Part shown: positions 34,158 to 43,672 of the stretch, piece by piece | Layout of the letters: every line of letters begins with the position of its first letter | Numbering within the stretch: the stretch's first letter is position 1 | NCBI RefSeq assembly: GCF_000576305.1 | Contig: NZ_BAVZ01000001.1 | Span: 558,001-622,000, forward strand | DNA length: 64,000 nt | Reading direction: 5' to 3' | Source of the DNA: Paenibacillus pini JCM 16418 | GTDB lineage: Bacteria; Bacillota; Bacilli; Paenibacillales; Paenibacillaceae | Notes under the pieces: generated by a model | What the model saw: the letters and a program-made list of their open reading frames with translations, nothing else | What the model was told of the DNA's origin: nothing | Database searches by the model: none | Position numbers and translations under genes: made by a program

Positions 34158-34329
34158 CGGTATGCTCACCTCTTGATAGATTATTGGAATTACTTTATTT
34201 TCCAACCTTAGTATGAGCTGTTTTTTAATTTTCATACGGGATTTGTATCAATATCAAGGACAAAGGGTAATACATACCTAATTGCCAATATAAAAAATAA
34301 TAAAGATCAAAAATTAAGGAGGGGCAACT

Positions 34330-35385
34330 GTGACTTTTGGAGCGCGCATGTTAAAAACGGGAATTGCCGTTACCCTCGCGTTGTACATCAGCTTATGGCT
34401 ACATTTAACGGCACCTGTGATAGCAGCTGTAGCGGCTATTTTCGCGATGCAGCCTTCAATATATCGCTCATGGCGGTATTTTCTGGATCAGCTACAGACG
34501 AATACATTAGGGGCTATTATAGCTCTGGCAGCGGGGGCAGTGTTCTCGAATGAGCCCATTGCAGTGGGTCTTGCTTGTATTCTCGTTATTATGATATGTC
34601 TTAAGCTGAAAATGGGAGATACGATTGGACTAACATTAGTTACGGTTATTGCAGTTATGGAAGCATCAGGACAGTGGCAGTTTGCACTTACACGCTTTTC
34701 TCTCAGTCTTATTGGTATCGTATCGGCTTTTTTAATTAATATACTTTTGTTTCCGCCTAAGCCAAAAGTACAGTTTATCGGGCAAATTCAGTATATTTAT
34801 GATCAGATGTCACTACTTCTTCGTACCTCCATTTCAGATGAAATACGTGAAAATGTATTTCGTGACCAGAAGCGCCAATTGGAGGATTCTGTTAAAGCAT
34901 TATCCGATAAGTATAAGCTGTTTGAAGAGGAACAGAAGAAGCTTAAACGAGCAACGTTTAGCCAAACGAGGCATTTAGTGGTGTACAAACAAATGTTAAA
35001 TACATTGCGCAAAGGGATAGAGGTTCTTGATGCAATCGAGGAGCATTATTTTCAGTCTGAAAGAGCAGATGATACGGATGAATACTTCGATCTACAATTA
35101 GAGCATCTCACTAAATTTCATGAACATGTGTTACTTAAATTTGATGATAAATTAAAACCTAATTGTACGGAACCCAATGAATTAGAAGAGGCTAATAATA
35201 TTTTTATGAAAGAAGTTATTAAACGTGTATATGAGCATCCGGAGGGTAAGCTCCGGATCTCAATTGTGGCAGCCACCATGTATGACTACGGCTATCAGCT
35301 GGAGCGTCTAAACCGTCTAGTCGATCATTATCATAAGTCTGATGATGAAGAGCCGTCATTGTGGATGAATTGGATGAAAAAATAA
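34330..35385 (+). CDS. Aromatic acid exporter (FUSC/ArAE)-like membrane protein
   Basis: The 351-residue protein has five to six hydrophobic segments in its first 145 residues (MLKTGIAVTLALYISLWLHL; AAVAAIFAMQPSIYRSWRYF) and a long helical cytoplasmic C-terminal half. This is the layout of the bacillus YgaE/YqjA-type members of the aromatic acid exporter family. The transported compound is unknown. GTG 34330 follows GAGGGGC. Its stop lies 13 bases from that of the convergent histidine kinase gene. Confidence 0.82.
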   Translation: MTFGARMLKTGIAVTLALYISLWLHLTAPVIAAVAAIFAMQPSIYRSWRYFLDQLQTNTLGAIIALAAGAVFSNEPIAVGLACILVIMICLKLKMGDTIGLTLVTVIAVMEASGQWQFALTRFSLSLIGIVSAFLINILLFPPKPKVQFIGQIQYIYDQMSLLLRTSISDEIRENVFRDQKRQLEDSVKALSDKYKLFEEEQKKLKRATFSQTRHLVVYKQMLNTLRKGIEVLDAIEEHYFQSERADDTDEYFDLQLEHLTKFHEHVLLKFDDKLKPNCTEPNELEEANNIFMKEVIKRVYEHPEGKLRISIVAATMYDYGYQLERLNRLVDHYHKSDDEEPSLWMNWMKK

Positions 35386-35398
35386 CATGGAATTGCTC

Positions 35399-36505
35399 TT
35401 AAGCATGTAGAGGTAATTTGACAATAAAGGCTGTTTTATTGTCGTTACTAATGACGGAGATACTTCCGTCGTGGAGATGAACAATGCTTTTTACAATAGC
35501 TAAGCCAAGTCCTGCCCCGCCCGTATTCAGCGAGCGGGATTTTTCTACTCTATAGAAGCGGTCGAATATATGTGGTAGCTCAGAAGATGGGATCGTTGAT
35601 CCATAATTAATAATTTGGATTTCAACTTCTCCTCCAAGCCTATGAATTTCAATCAGAAGCTCTCCACCTTCGCTTCCATAACGTATCCCGTTTGTAATTA
35701 AATTTTCGAATGCACGCATCAATTTATCCCCGTCTCCAGAGATCATAATTTTATCCTGCGGTGCGTTTATGTTAATAAACATTTTTTGGTTTTTTAAATG
35801 AAGCGTAAATTCCGCAGATAATTGACCAAGGAGTTCCACAATATCAATATTCTTCCGATGAAGCTCACTACCTCCGAATCCTAGGCGGGTATACTCAAAT
35901 AAATCCGTAACAAGCCCATTCATTCTCCGAGCTTTTTCGTAAGCGATGTTCACATAGTAACGTAGTTCAACTTCATCCTTATATTTGTCTTCTTCAATCA
36001 AGCGAAGATAACCAATAATGGACGTTAGTGGTGTACGTAAATCATGTGAAACGTTGGTAATCAACTCATTTTTTGTTTGAGTAGCTAGCTTCTCCTCTTG
36101 CATGGATAAAGTAAGCTGTGCAGCAAGCTCATTGATTTGGGCGGCTAGCATGCCAATTTCATCATTTGAACGGACGGGGATTTTCTCATCCATTTGCCCG
36201 TCTGACATCCGCTTCACGCCGCGAATAATATTACTTAAGCTACGTGTTGTTCCCCAGCTCAGAAGCATGACATAAAGAATGAATAATAGAATGACAACTA
36301 GCCCTTGCCAGGCTGAGAATCCCACAATTTTATTGAATTTAAGTACAAAGATTACTAACGGATCAAGTGCTGTTCGGTTGGACAAATAAATACTTTCCAG
36401 TATAGGTCTGAGTATCATGAGGGTAGCAAAGGTAAGCCCAACGCTTAGAAAAAACATCATGACCATTTTCCATTGCAGCTTGTTAAATAAACTACGATTA
36501 TGCAT
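35399..36505 (-). CDS. HAMP-domain sensor histidine kinase
   Basis: The 368-residue kinase has two transmembrane segments (about 13-32 and 58-80) enclosing a very short external loop, a HAMP domain (SDGQMDEKIPVRSNDEIGML), the phosphoacceptor box NVSHDLRTPLTSIIGYLRLI near 150-170 and ATP-binding N, G1 and G2 boxes (AFENLITNGIRYG; NTGGAGLGLAIVK). The short loop suggests sensing within or near the membrane, as in kinases for cell-envelope stress. ATG 36505 overlaps the response regulator end by 8 bases. The signal is unknown. Confidence 0.9.
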   Translation of the reverse strand: MHNRSLFNKLQWKMVMMFFLSVGLTFATLMILRPILESIYLSNRTALDPLVIFVLKFNKIVGFSAWQGLVVILLFILYVMLLSWGTTRSLSNIIRGVKRMSDGQMDEKIPVRSNDEIGMLAAQINELAAQLTLSMQEEKLATQTKNELITNVSHDLRTPLTSIIGYLRLIEEDKYKDEVELRYYVNIAYEKARRMNGLVTDLFEYTRLGFGGSELHRKNIDIVELLGQLSAEFTLHLKNQKMFININAPQDKIMISGDGDKLMRAFENLITNGIRYGSEGGELLIEIHRLGGEVEIQIINYGSTIPSSELPHIFDRFYRVEKSRSLNTGGAGLGLAIVKSIVHLHDGSISVISNDNKTAFIVKLPLHA

Positions 36506-37190
36506 CAATTTTATAACCTACTCCCCATATCGTTTGGATCAGCTTATAACCAAGCTCTTTCTCGAGCTTGTCACGTAAATTACTAATATGGACCATAACG
36601 GTGTTGTTGGAGACATAATACTTTTCTTTCCATACTCTCTGAAATATTTCCTCAGCACTAAACACCCTTGAAGGATGGGAACCTAGCAAATACAAAATAT
36701 CAAATTCTCTTCCTGTTAGCTGAACTTCATTCGCGCCGGCAAGAACTTGATGTGAGTTACGATTTATCTCAATGTTATGAATGCGAAGAATTGAATCATC
36801 ACCTGTTCTGGAATCTTGATTGTATTGAAAAGAACGCCGCAGCAACGTTTTTACTCTAACCGTTAGCTCCAGAGGGTTAAAAGGCTTGATCATGTAATCG
36901 TCAGCGCCTGTCATGAGACCCATAATCTTATCCATATCTTCTGTCTTTGCACTAAGCATCAGAATGGGGACGGTGGAGGAATCTGCCCTTACTCTGCGGC
37001 ATACTTCAAGACCATCCATTTTAGGCATCATGACATCGAGAATGATTAAATCAAATGTATGCTTTGATAATTGTTCTAAAGCTTCTTCGCCATTATAGGC
37101 GAACAAAACTTCATAGCCTTCATTCTTAAGATATATAGATATTAGGTTTGCAATTTCCTTATCGTCATCTACAACTAGCATGTTTCTCAT
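36498..37190 (-). CDS. OmpR-family response regulator
   Basis: The 230-residue regulator has a receiver domain with acidic pocket VVDDDKE, phosphoacceptor Asp 52 in LIILDVMMPKMDG and Lys in MIKPFNPLEL. A winged-helix DNA-binding domain follows (LTGREFDILYLLGSHPSRVF; VMVHISNLRDKLE). It is coupled to the kinase gene by overlap. A leftward consensus promoter and an intrinsic terminator lie in the 377-base space upstream, so expression may be subject to attenuation. Confidence 0.92.
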   Translation of the reverse strand: MRNMLVVDDDKEIANLISIYLKNEGYEVLFAYNGEEALEQLSKHTFDLIILDVMMPKMDGLEVCRRVRADSSTVPILMLSAKTEDMDKIMGLMTGADDYMIKPFNPLELTVRVKTLLRRSFQYNQDSRTGDDSILRIHNIEINRNSHQVLAGANEVQLTGREFDILYLLGSHPSRVFSAEEIFQRVWKEKYYVSNNTVMVHISNLRDKLEKELGYKLIQTIWGVGYKIDA

Positions 37191-37387
37191 TCAGTAAGCC
37201 TCCAATTGCAGTATTATTCCTAAATTCAGTACGAAGGTTAAATCTGTCATTAACCGTATAGGCTTATGCTTCACCGGGAAGCATGGAATTAGTTATCTGC
37301 GTTAGTATCATTGTAACGATTCCAATTTAAATGTAGTGAAAGAAAAGCTTAAGAAGTATAAAGAAAGGGAAGAAACCTATATGAATT

Positions 37388-37414
37388 AAAAAGAGGAGAG
37401 CCAGGGCCCTCCTC
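37388..37414 (-). terminator. Leftward intrinsic terminator upstream of the two-component operon
   Basis: On the reverse strand GAGGAGGGC, loop CCTG and GCTCTCCTC form a 9-base stem (one G.U) followed by TTTTT. No leftward protein gene precedes it within the window stretch from helD, so it must end a non-coding transcript or act in a leader. Confidence 0.72.
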
Positions 37415-37508
37415 AGAAAATTCCGATATAAGAATTGCTTTGTTCAGCAACAATTGTTAGAATAGAAATGTCACTCTAAATACATTTAGATTTAAATAAA
37501 GTTAACCT
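37388..37508 (-). ncRNA. Candidate small RNA or attenuator leader, about 120 bases
   Basis: A leftward transcript from the consensus promoter at 37515-37543 would start near 37508 and end at the intrinsic terminator at 37388. Within it are the stem-loop TCTAAAT-GT-ATTTAGA and the self-complementary AACAATTGTT near a TTGC/GCAA pair. No start codon with a ribosome binding site was seen. If the terminator is leaky, this is instead the leader of the two-component operon. No known RNA family was recognised. Confidence 0.4.
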
Positions 37509-37514
37509 AATTAT

Positions 37515-37543
37515 ATTATATCACGATGAATAGAGAATGTCAA
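37515..37543 (-). promoter_or_regulatory. Consensus leftward sigma-A promoter
   Basis: The reverse strand reads TTGACA (37538-37543), 17 bases, TATAAT (37515-37520), with TG before the -10: a match to every consensus position. The palindrome TCAAACGTTTGA (37540-37551) overlaps the -35 and may be an operator. Confidence 0.72.
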
Positions 37544-37567
37544 ACGTTTGAATGGGGAGGAATTTGT

Positions 37568-39924
37568 ATGAGTAGAGAAGATGAGAATTGGCAGCAGGAA
37601 CAAGCTCGCGTCAATGAGGTGACCTCAAAGGTCGCACGCCGAATGGAGGCACTTGAAGAGGAAGTTGGCTCAGTCCGTGGACAAGTAGTCGACTTGCGTA
37701 AGGATTTCTGGGATGAAGTCCGCGTTAACTTCAGTAGTGCAGATGACCTTGGGGAAACATCCACTAGCTTGCGGCAACAGTCCCAAGTCGTTTCGGAACG
37801 TGAACGTCGACACTTACAGTCTTCCGAATCCCTTAAAAAATGAAGTTACTTGTTAAGTCCCCTTATTTCGGACGTATTGATTTCCGGGAACAAGGGCGAG
37901 AACATACTGAACCTATATATTTAGGCATCGCCTCCTTCTTAGATGATGATCAGGAAACATTTCTGGTTTATGACTGGCGGGCTCCTGTATCGAGTCTTTA
38001 TTATGACGGGGCTCCAGGTCCAGCGGCGTATCAGACTCCTGAAGGTGAAATGTTTGGGACGATGGAACTTAAGCGCCAGTTCGTGATCAAAGAAGGTAAA
38101 ATCGATGTGATGTTTGACACGGGGGTTACGATCGGTGATGAGCTTCTGCAGCAAGTACTAAGTCATAGTGCTGATAATCAGATGAAGAGTATCGTAGCTA
38201 CGATTCAACGCGAACAGAATGCAGTTATTCGTAATGATAAAAGTAGAATGCTTGTTGTACAAGGCGCAGCGGGTAGCGGTAAGACATCGGCTGCACTACA
38301 ACGTGTCGCTTATTTATTATATAAATACCGTGCGACGTTAAAAGCGGATCAAGTACTACTCTTCTCCCCGAACCCATTGTTTAATAGTTATGTCTCATCC
38401 GTACTTCCAGAGCTTGGGGAAGAAAATATGATGCAGACCACATTCCAAGCCTATCTGGCACATCAGTTGGGTAAAGAATTTGAACTTGAAGATGTATTTG
38501 CACAGATGGAATCCATTTTAAATGCTGAAGAGGGACCTTGGCTGAATGTGAAAAAAGCATCGATTTTCTTCAAATCATCTCCTGCCTTTCTGCAAATTAT
38601 TAGTAAGTACACTTCTTTATTGGAGAAGAAGGATATGATGTTCCGAGAAATTCGGTTTCAGGGCCGGCTTATTATCTCGGCTGAGACGATGAAGAAGAAA
38701 TTTTACGAATATGATCCAGGTATAAAACTCGTGAATCGGATTGATTTAATGAAGCAATGGATGCTTAAAGAGCTTATGACTTTTGCGCATGCTGAGCGAA
38801 GCGCGGCTTGGGTCGATGATCAGATTGAATTACTTAGCCAGGAAGAGTATCAACGAGCATATACGAAGATAAGACGCAAACAAATGGGTACGAAGGATTC
38901 GTTTGATGATCATGAGCTTGAGCGCAACCTACTGGCGAAGATGATAGTGAACGAGTGGTTAAAGCCTGTGCGCAAATGGATCAAGCGGCTTCGTTACGTG
39001 GACGTTAAGGGGCTCTATCGAGAGCTGTTTAGGAATAAAGAGCTTATGCTTACATTAAATTCTGGTGGAGATCTTCCTGAGATGTGGGATCAAATCGCTG
39101 AGCAGACTCTCCTCGAGTTAAAAGATAAAAAGTTATCGTATGAAGACTCGACTCCTTATTTATATTTGCAGGAGCTTTTAAAAGGTTTTCAGACCAATAC
39201 GCTTATACGTCATGTATTTATTGATGAAGTACAGGATTATTCCCCCTTCCAGCTTGAGTATTTGAAGCGCTTATTTCCTCGTGCCCGCATGACTGCTTTG
39301 GGAGATCTGAATCAAGGGATATATGCGCATACAGATGTTTTAGGAGGAAGTCTAGAGTCGCTTAAGGAGTTATATGGAGCCGGGGAGACAGAGGTCATCT
39401 CACTAACGAAGAGTTATCGTTCCACATATGAAATTGTGGATTTCACTCGGAGCATGATGCCGGGTGGGGAGAACATTGTAGCTTTTGACCGCCAAGGTGA
39501 TTTGCCACAGGTCATAATGGAATCCAATTTGGAACAACTCCATGGGGATATTATTAAGGATATTCAGCAGTTACATGAACAAGGTTACGAGCATACCGCC
39601 ATTATTTGCAAAACAGATGAGGAGAGCAAGCGAGTGTATGAGGCACTTAAAGAGACGTTGCCCCTTAAGCTTATTACCAAAACAACACCATCATATATTA
39701 GAGGAACCCTTGTTATTCCATCGTATCTTGCCAAGGGTGTAGAGTTTGATGCTGTCCTTATCTACAACGGATCTGAAAGCTCCTATTCACGCGAATCGGA
39801 GCGTAAATTGTTCTATACCGTATGTACGAGAGCGATGCATTTACTGCATATATACAGTTTAGGGCAACCAAGTCGCTTTATTACCGATATTCATTCCGAT
39901 AAATACACAAAAATTAGTAAATAA
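37568..39924 (+). pseudogene. helD: HelD, RNA polymerase recycling helicase-like factor, interrupted by a single-base frameshift
   Basis: ATG 37568 (after GGGGAGG) encodes the N-terminal coiled coil (EDENWQQEQARVNEVTSK ... RRHLQSSESLKK) that enters the polymerase secondary channel. The frame stops at 37841-37843 just after an A6 run; the -1 frame goes on with SPYFGRIDFREQGREH, the Walker A VQGAAGSGKTSAALQRV, FIDEVQDYSPFQLEYLKRLF and helicase motifs to 39924. One added A restores about 785 residues, normal for HelD. HelD removes stalled RNA polymerase from DNA. A sequence error is most likely; slippage on the A run is a lesser alternative. Confidence 0.88.
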
Positions 39925-40009
39925 ACCAAAGGTAGATAGCGGTGCATATCTCTAAGGTAAACAAACCACAATATACGTGATATTAATGTGACGTAAAGGT
40001 GGTTTTCTC

Positions 40010-41280
40010 ATGGAGAACAAGAAATGGGACCTTGTGGCACTGGCATCCATACCGCTAATTATGACCTTGGGTAACTCCATGCTCATTCCCATTTTGCCGC
40101 TTATCTCTCAGCAGCTTCACGTCAGTCCATTCCAAGTGAGCATGCTGATTACGGTGTATGCGATAGTAGCCATTTTACTCATTCCGATTGCGGGATATTT
40201 ATCGGATCGTTTTGGGCGTAAAGCTGTTATTATACCGAGCTTAATCATTGCAGCTGCGGGTGGTGCCGTTTCTGGGGCTGGTGCATGGTGGACGGACGGG
40301 AGCACAGCATATTGGATTATCCTTGGTGGACGTTTTTTACAGGGGATAGGTGCTGCAGGAGCATTTCCAATCGTACTTCCGTTAGTAGGGGATATGTTTG
40401 ATGATGAGAAAGACATAAGTAAAAGTTTAGGTATTATTGAAACCTCGAATACATTTGGCAAGGTGATCAGTCCGATTCTAGGTGCAGCCCTGGCCAGCGT
40501 TCTATGGTATTTACCTTTTTTAAGCATACCTATACTGTGCATCATCTCACTGGTTATGGTTATATTCTTTGTTAAATCGCCGAGTAAATCCAGTTCAAGT
40601 AAGACGAGCATTAAACAATTTTTGACGAGTACGCGAGATGTTATGCGTAAAAAAGGTCGTTGGCTCTATGCGATCTTCGCCGTAGGTGCATCTGCATGTT
40701 TATTCTATTTGGAGTATTGTTCTATCTGTCAGAGACACTGGAGAGCAAGTACGGTATGCATGGAGTGAGAAAAGGCCTTGTACTTGCCATTCCACTTGCA
40801 GTTCTATGTTTGTTCTCCTTTATTGCAGGTAAGGTGATTGGTAAGAGTAAACAACGTATGAAGTGGACAGGGTTTGCTGGGATGGCTTTGGCTACAATAT
40901 GTATGATTATTACGGGCTTTAGCAATCAGATATTTTTCGTGGTTACATTCTTCTCCTTGTGTGGAGCGGGTATTGGTACGGCATTGCCGTGTATGGATGC
41001 ACTCATCACAGAGGGGATTGAAAAGGAACAACGAGGTACAATTACTTCTTTATACAGCAGTATGCGGTTTATTGGCGTATCTCTCGGGCCTCCCGTCGTT
41101 TCTTTACTCTTAAAAAGCAACCACTGGGTACTGTTTGGTATGATGGCTTTGGTAGGTGCGATTGGAGGATTCGTTACCCTTTGGGCAGTTCGTCCGCAGG
41201 AGAATAAAAACAAGACAGATGACAAGAACTCGAGCAAACCTCTTTCAGGATTGATGATGAAACGTGCAAAGGCTCGATAA
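40010..41280 (+). pseudogene. MFS transporter (DHA1-type), interrupted by a single-base frameshift
   Basis: ATG 40010 starts an MFS protein with ASIPLIMTLGNSMLIPILPL, the motif A loop GYLSDRFGRKAVIIPSL and GRFLQGIGAAGAFPIVLPL. Near 40690 the frame is lost (GVGA then out of frame); the next frame continues ICMFILFGVLFYLSETLESK to FIGVSLGPPVVSLLLK and ends at 41280. One missing base (GCA-TC to GCAATC) restores about 423 residues and 12 helices. It is a drug- or metabolite-efflux type carrier with no predictable substrate. Confidence 0.82.
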
Positions 41281-41308
41281 ATGTGGATAAGCATTTGTTT
41301 AAAAATGA

Positions 41309-41347
41309 GATAACCCCCGGGAGATAGTCCTGAGGGTTATTTTTTTG
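41309..41347 (+). terminator. Intrinsic terminator after the MFS gene
   Basis: ATAACCC and GGGTTAT form the outer stem (41310-41316 with 41334-41340), with further C/G pairs inside, followed by seven Ts. Confidence 0.8.
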
Positions 41348-41421
41348 TATGCTCAGAAACAAATCAAATGCTAATCACATCTAATTTTCTGAATTTATGT
41401 GTCAAAACAAAATATTTCATG

Positions 41422-41467
41422 CTACAATCAAACTAATTCAAATATAAACAAACATAATCAAACATCT
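41422..41467 (+). promoter_or_regulatory. Promoter and four 10-base tandem repeats upstream of the bifunctional rhamnose gene
   Basis: TGCTACAAT is an extended -10 (TACAAT 41423-41428). Four direct repeats follow in exact 10-base register from 41428: TCAAACTAAT, TCAAATATAA, ACAAACATAA and TCAAACATCT. They cover the expected transcription start, where a bound DeoR-type repressor would block initiation. Confidence 0.6.
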
Positions 41468-41484
41468 TTAATGGAGGTTCTTAC

Positions 41485-43554
41485 ATGATACAAAATCAAT
41501 GGAACAATGAACTTGCTTCACAGCAAAAGCAGGGCCTTGATGAGCTTGTATATCGATCTAACTTGGTTGGTAGCGACCGCAGTGTTTGTAACTGGGGTGG
41601 TGGCAATACATCACTGAAGACGATCGAGAAGGATTTTCGCGGACGTGATGTTGAAGTGATGTGGGTTAAGGGCAGTGGGTCTGATCTTGCAACAATGAAA
41701 GCGAGTAATTTCACTGGGCTTCGTCTCGAAGATATCAAACCGTTGATTGAAAAGGATGAAATGCCTGATGATGAAATGGTTGCTTATTTAACACACTGTA
41801 TGCTAGACAGCAAGCACCCAAGAGCATCCATTGAAACTCTGCTTCATGCGTTCCTCCCTTATCCACATGTTGATCATACGCATCCCGATGCAATCATCAG
41901 CTTATGCTGCGCAGATAATGGTAAAGAAATTGCCCAAGAGATTTACGGGGATACCTTCGTATGGGTACCATATATTCGTCCTGGATTTACACTGTCTAAA
42001 ATGATAGCTGAAGGCGTACAAAGTAATCCGAATGCACAGCTCGTGTTGATGGAGAAGCATGGTTTGGTTACATGGGGTGAAACCTCTGAAGATTGTTACA
42101 ATCAGACCATTGCCATGATTAAGAAAGCAGAAGACTATATCCAAGCTCGCGTTCAGGAAGAGAATGTATTCGGAGGCTGTAAAGTGGAGGCGCTCGCATC
42201 TGAGCAGCGTAAAGCTATTCTAGCCGAAGTGATGCCAGTTATCCGCGGTGCGGTAAGCGACAGTAAGAAAATGCTCGTATCTTATGACGACGCTGATGAT
42301 GTGCTTCAGTTCGTGAACAGCCAGAATGCTGAGAAACTCTCACAAGTGGGTGCTGCTTGCCCGGACCATTTAGTACACACGAAACGTACTCCGCTATACA
42401 TTGACTGGAATCCGACTACCGGAGATACAGCTTCACTAAAAGAAGCAATTCGCAGTGGTATTGAAGCTTACAAAGTAGAATATAAAGCATATTTCGATAG
42501 CAATAAGCATGATGGCGACGTAATGTTTGAAGCGGCTCCACGTGTAATCCTGATTCCAGGCGTAGGAATGGTGAATACAGGTAAAAGCTTGGCTATGGCT
42601 GGAGTTAGTGGTGCGTTATATCACAGAGCCATCGCTGTTATGAAAGGATCAACGGCTCTGGGCGAATTCGTATCACTGAGTGCAAACGAATCCTATAATG
42701 TGGAATACTGGCCGCTTGAGCTTTACAAGCTGTCTCTCGCTCCGGCTGAAGCAGAATTCTCACGCAAGGTTGCTTTTATTACTGGTGGTGCAGGTGGAAT
42801 TGGTAGTGAAACGGCACGCCGCTTCGTTTCCGAAGGGGCTCATGTGGTGCTTGCTGACCTTAACCTTGAAGGCGCAGAGAAGGTTACTGCCGAAATTAAC
42901 GCACAGTACGGTGAAGGTCGCGCTTTTGCCGTGAAAATGGATGTGACCAGTGAAGAGATGGTTATGGCTGCGCTTGCTCAAACAGCACTTACTTACGGTG
43001 GTGTAGATATTATCGTAAACAATGCTGGCCTTGCTACATCAAGCCCTTTTGCCGAGACGACATTGAAAGAATGGAATCTCAATATGAATGTGCTCGGAAC
43101 AGGATATTTCCTTGTTGCTAGAGAAGCATTTAAACAAATGAAGGAACAAGGTATTGGCGGTAACATGGTATTCATCGCTTCTAAGAACTCCGTATATGCA
43201 GGGAAGAATGTTTCTGCATACAGCTCTGTTAAAGCACTTGAAGCTCACTTGGCTCGTTGTATTGCTACAGAGGGTGGTGAATTCGGCATTCGCGTAAATA
43301 CCATTATGCCGGATGCAATCCTTCAAGGATCAGCGATTTGGAACTCGAACTGGCGTAATGAAAGAGCGGCCGCGTATGGTATCGAGCCAGATCAGCTGGA
43401 AGAGCATTACCGTAAGAGAACAACATTACTCGTGAACATTTATCCAAAAGATGTCGCAGAAGGCATTGCATTCTTCGCTTCGTCTAAATCAGATAAGACA
43501 ACAGGCTGTATGCTAACGATTGATGGCGGTGTACCTGCGGCGTTTACAAGATAA
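41485..43554 (+). CDS. rhaEW: Bifunctional rhamnulose-1-phosphate aldolase / L-lactaldehyde dehydrogenase
   Basis: The 689-residue fusion has a class II aldolase half (CNWGGGNTSLKTIEKDF, VDHTHPDAIISLCC, LVLMEKHGLVTWG) and a short-chain dehydrogenase half from about residue 425 (KVAFITGGAGGIGSETARRF; NNAGLATSSPF; YSSVKALEAHLAR). This is the architecture of Bacillus RhaEW (YuxG), which splits rhamnulose-1-P and oxidises the lactaldehyde. AGG-type site TGGAGG precedes ATG 41485. It duplicates the function of rhaD at 25003 with an unrelated aldolase subfamily, and is followed by the lactate genes lutABC. Confidence 0.9.
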   Translation: MIQNQWNNELASQQKQGLDELVYRSNLVGSDRSVCNWGGGNTSLKTIEKDFRGRDVEVMWVKGSGSDLATMKASNFTGLRLEDIKPLIEKDEMPDDEMVAYLTHCMLDSKHPRASIETLLHAFLPYPHVDHTHPDAIISLCCADNGKEIAQEIYGDTFVWVPYIRPGFTLSKMIAEGVQSNPNAQLVLMEKHGLVTWGETSEDCYNQTIAMIKKAEDYIQARVQEENVFGGCKVEALASEQRKAILAEVMPVIRGAVSDSKKMLVSYDDADDVLQFVNSQNAEKLSQVGAACPDHLVHTKRTPLYIDWNPTTGDTASLKEAIRSGIEAYKVEYKAYFDSNKHDGDVMFEAAPRVILIPGVGMVNTGKSLAMAGVSGALYHRAIAVMKGSTALGEFVSLSANESYNVEYWPLELYKLSLAPAEAEFSRKVAFITGGAGGIGSETARRFVSEGAHVVLADLNLEGAEKVTAEINAQYGEGRAFAVKMDVTSEEMVMAALAQTALTYGGVDIIVNNAGLATSSPFAETTLKEWNLNMNVLGTGYFLVAREAFKQMKEQGIGGNMVFIASKNSVYAGKNVSAYSSVKALEAHLARCIATEGGEFGIRVNTIMPDAILQGSAIWNSNWRNERAAAYGIEPDQLEEHYRKRTTLLVNIYPKDVAEGIAFFASSKSDKTTGCMLTIDGGVPAAFTR

Positions 43555-43578
43555 AATGAACTTATTAATGACGTAAAC

Positions 43579-43650
43579 AGAGCAATCCCTTTCACACGTC
43601 CGCAGTCAATAAATTTGATGCTGTGGCTGGGAACGGGATTGCTCTTTTTA
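43579..43650 (+). terminator. Long-loop terminator between rhaEW and lutA
   Basis: AGAGCAATCCC (43579-43589) pairs with GGGATTGCTCT (43635-43645), followed by TTTTT. The 45-base loop contains a second weaker stem. Partial readthrough would link lutABC to rhaEW. Confidence 0.68.
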
Positions 43651-43672
43651 AGCCTGGGGGGATGATCTTAAC

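Larger units (their letters stand above)
37191..37567. other. Divergent intergenic region between the response regulator and helD
   Basis: No protein gene is supported here. It contains a stem ATGCTTC/GAAGCAT (37266-37284), a leftward intrinsic terminator (37388-37414), a small AT-rich hairpin TCTAAAT/ATTTAGA near 37475-37490, a leftward consensus promoter (37515-37543), a 12-base palindrome TCAAACGTTTGA (37540-37551) and the helD ribosome binding site. Confidence 0.6.

Noticed and set aside
40117..40611. A 164-codon leftward open frame opposite the MFS gene
   Set aside because: The opposite strand has clear MFS motifs; this frame is Pro/Ala/Ile-rich shadow coding without a start signal.
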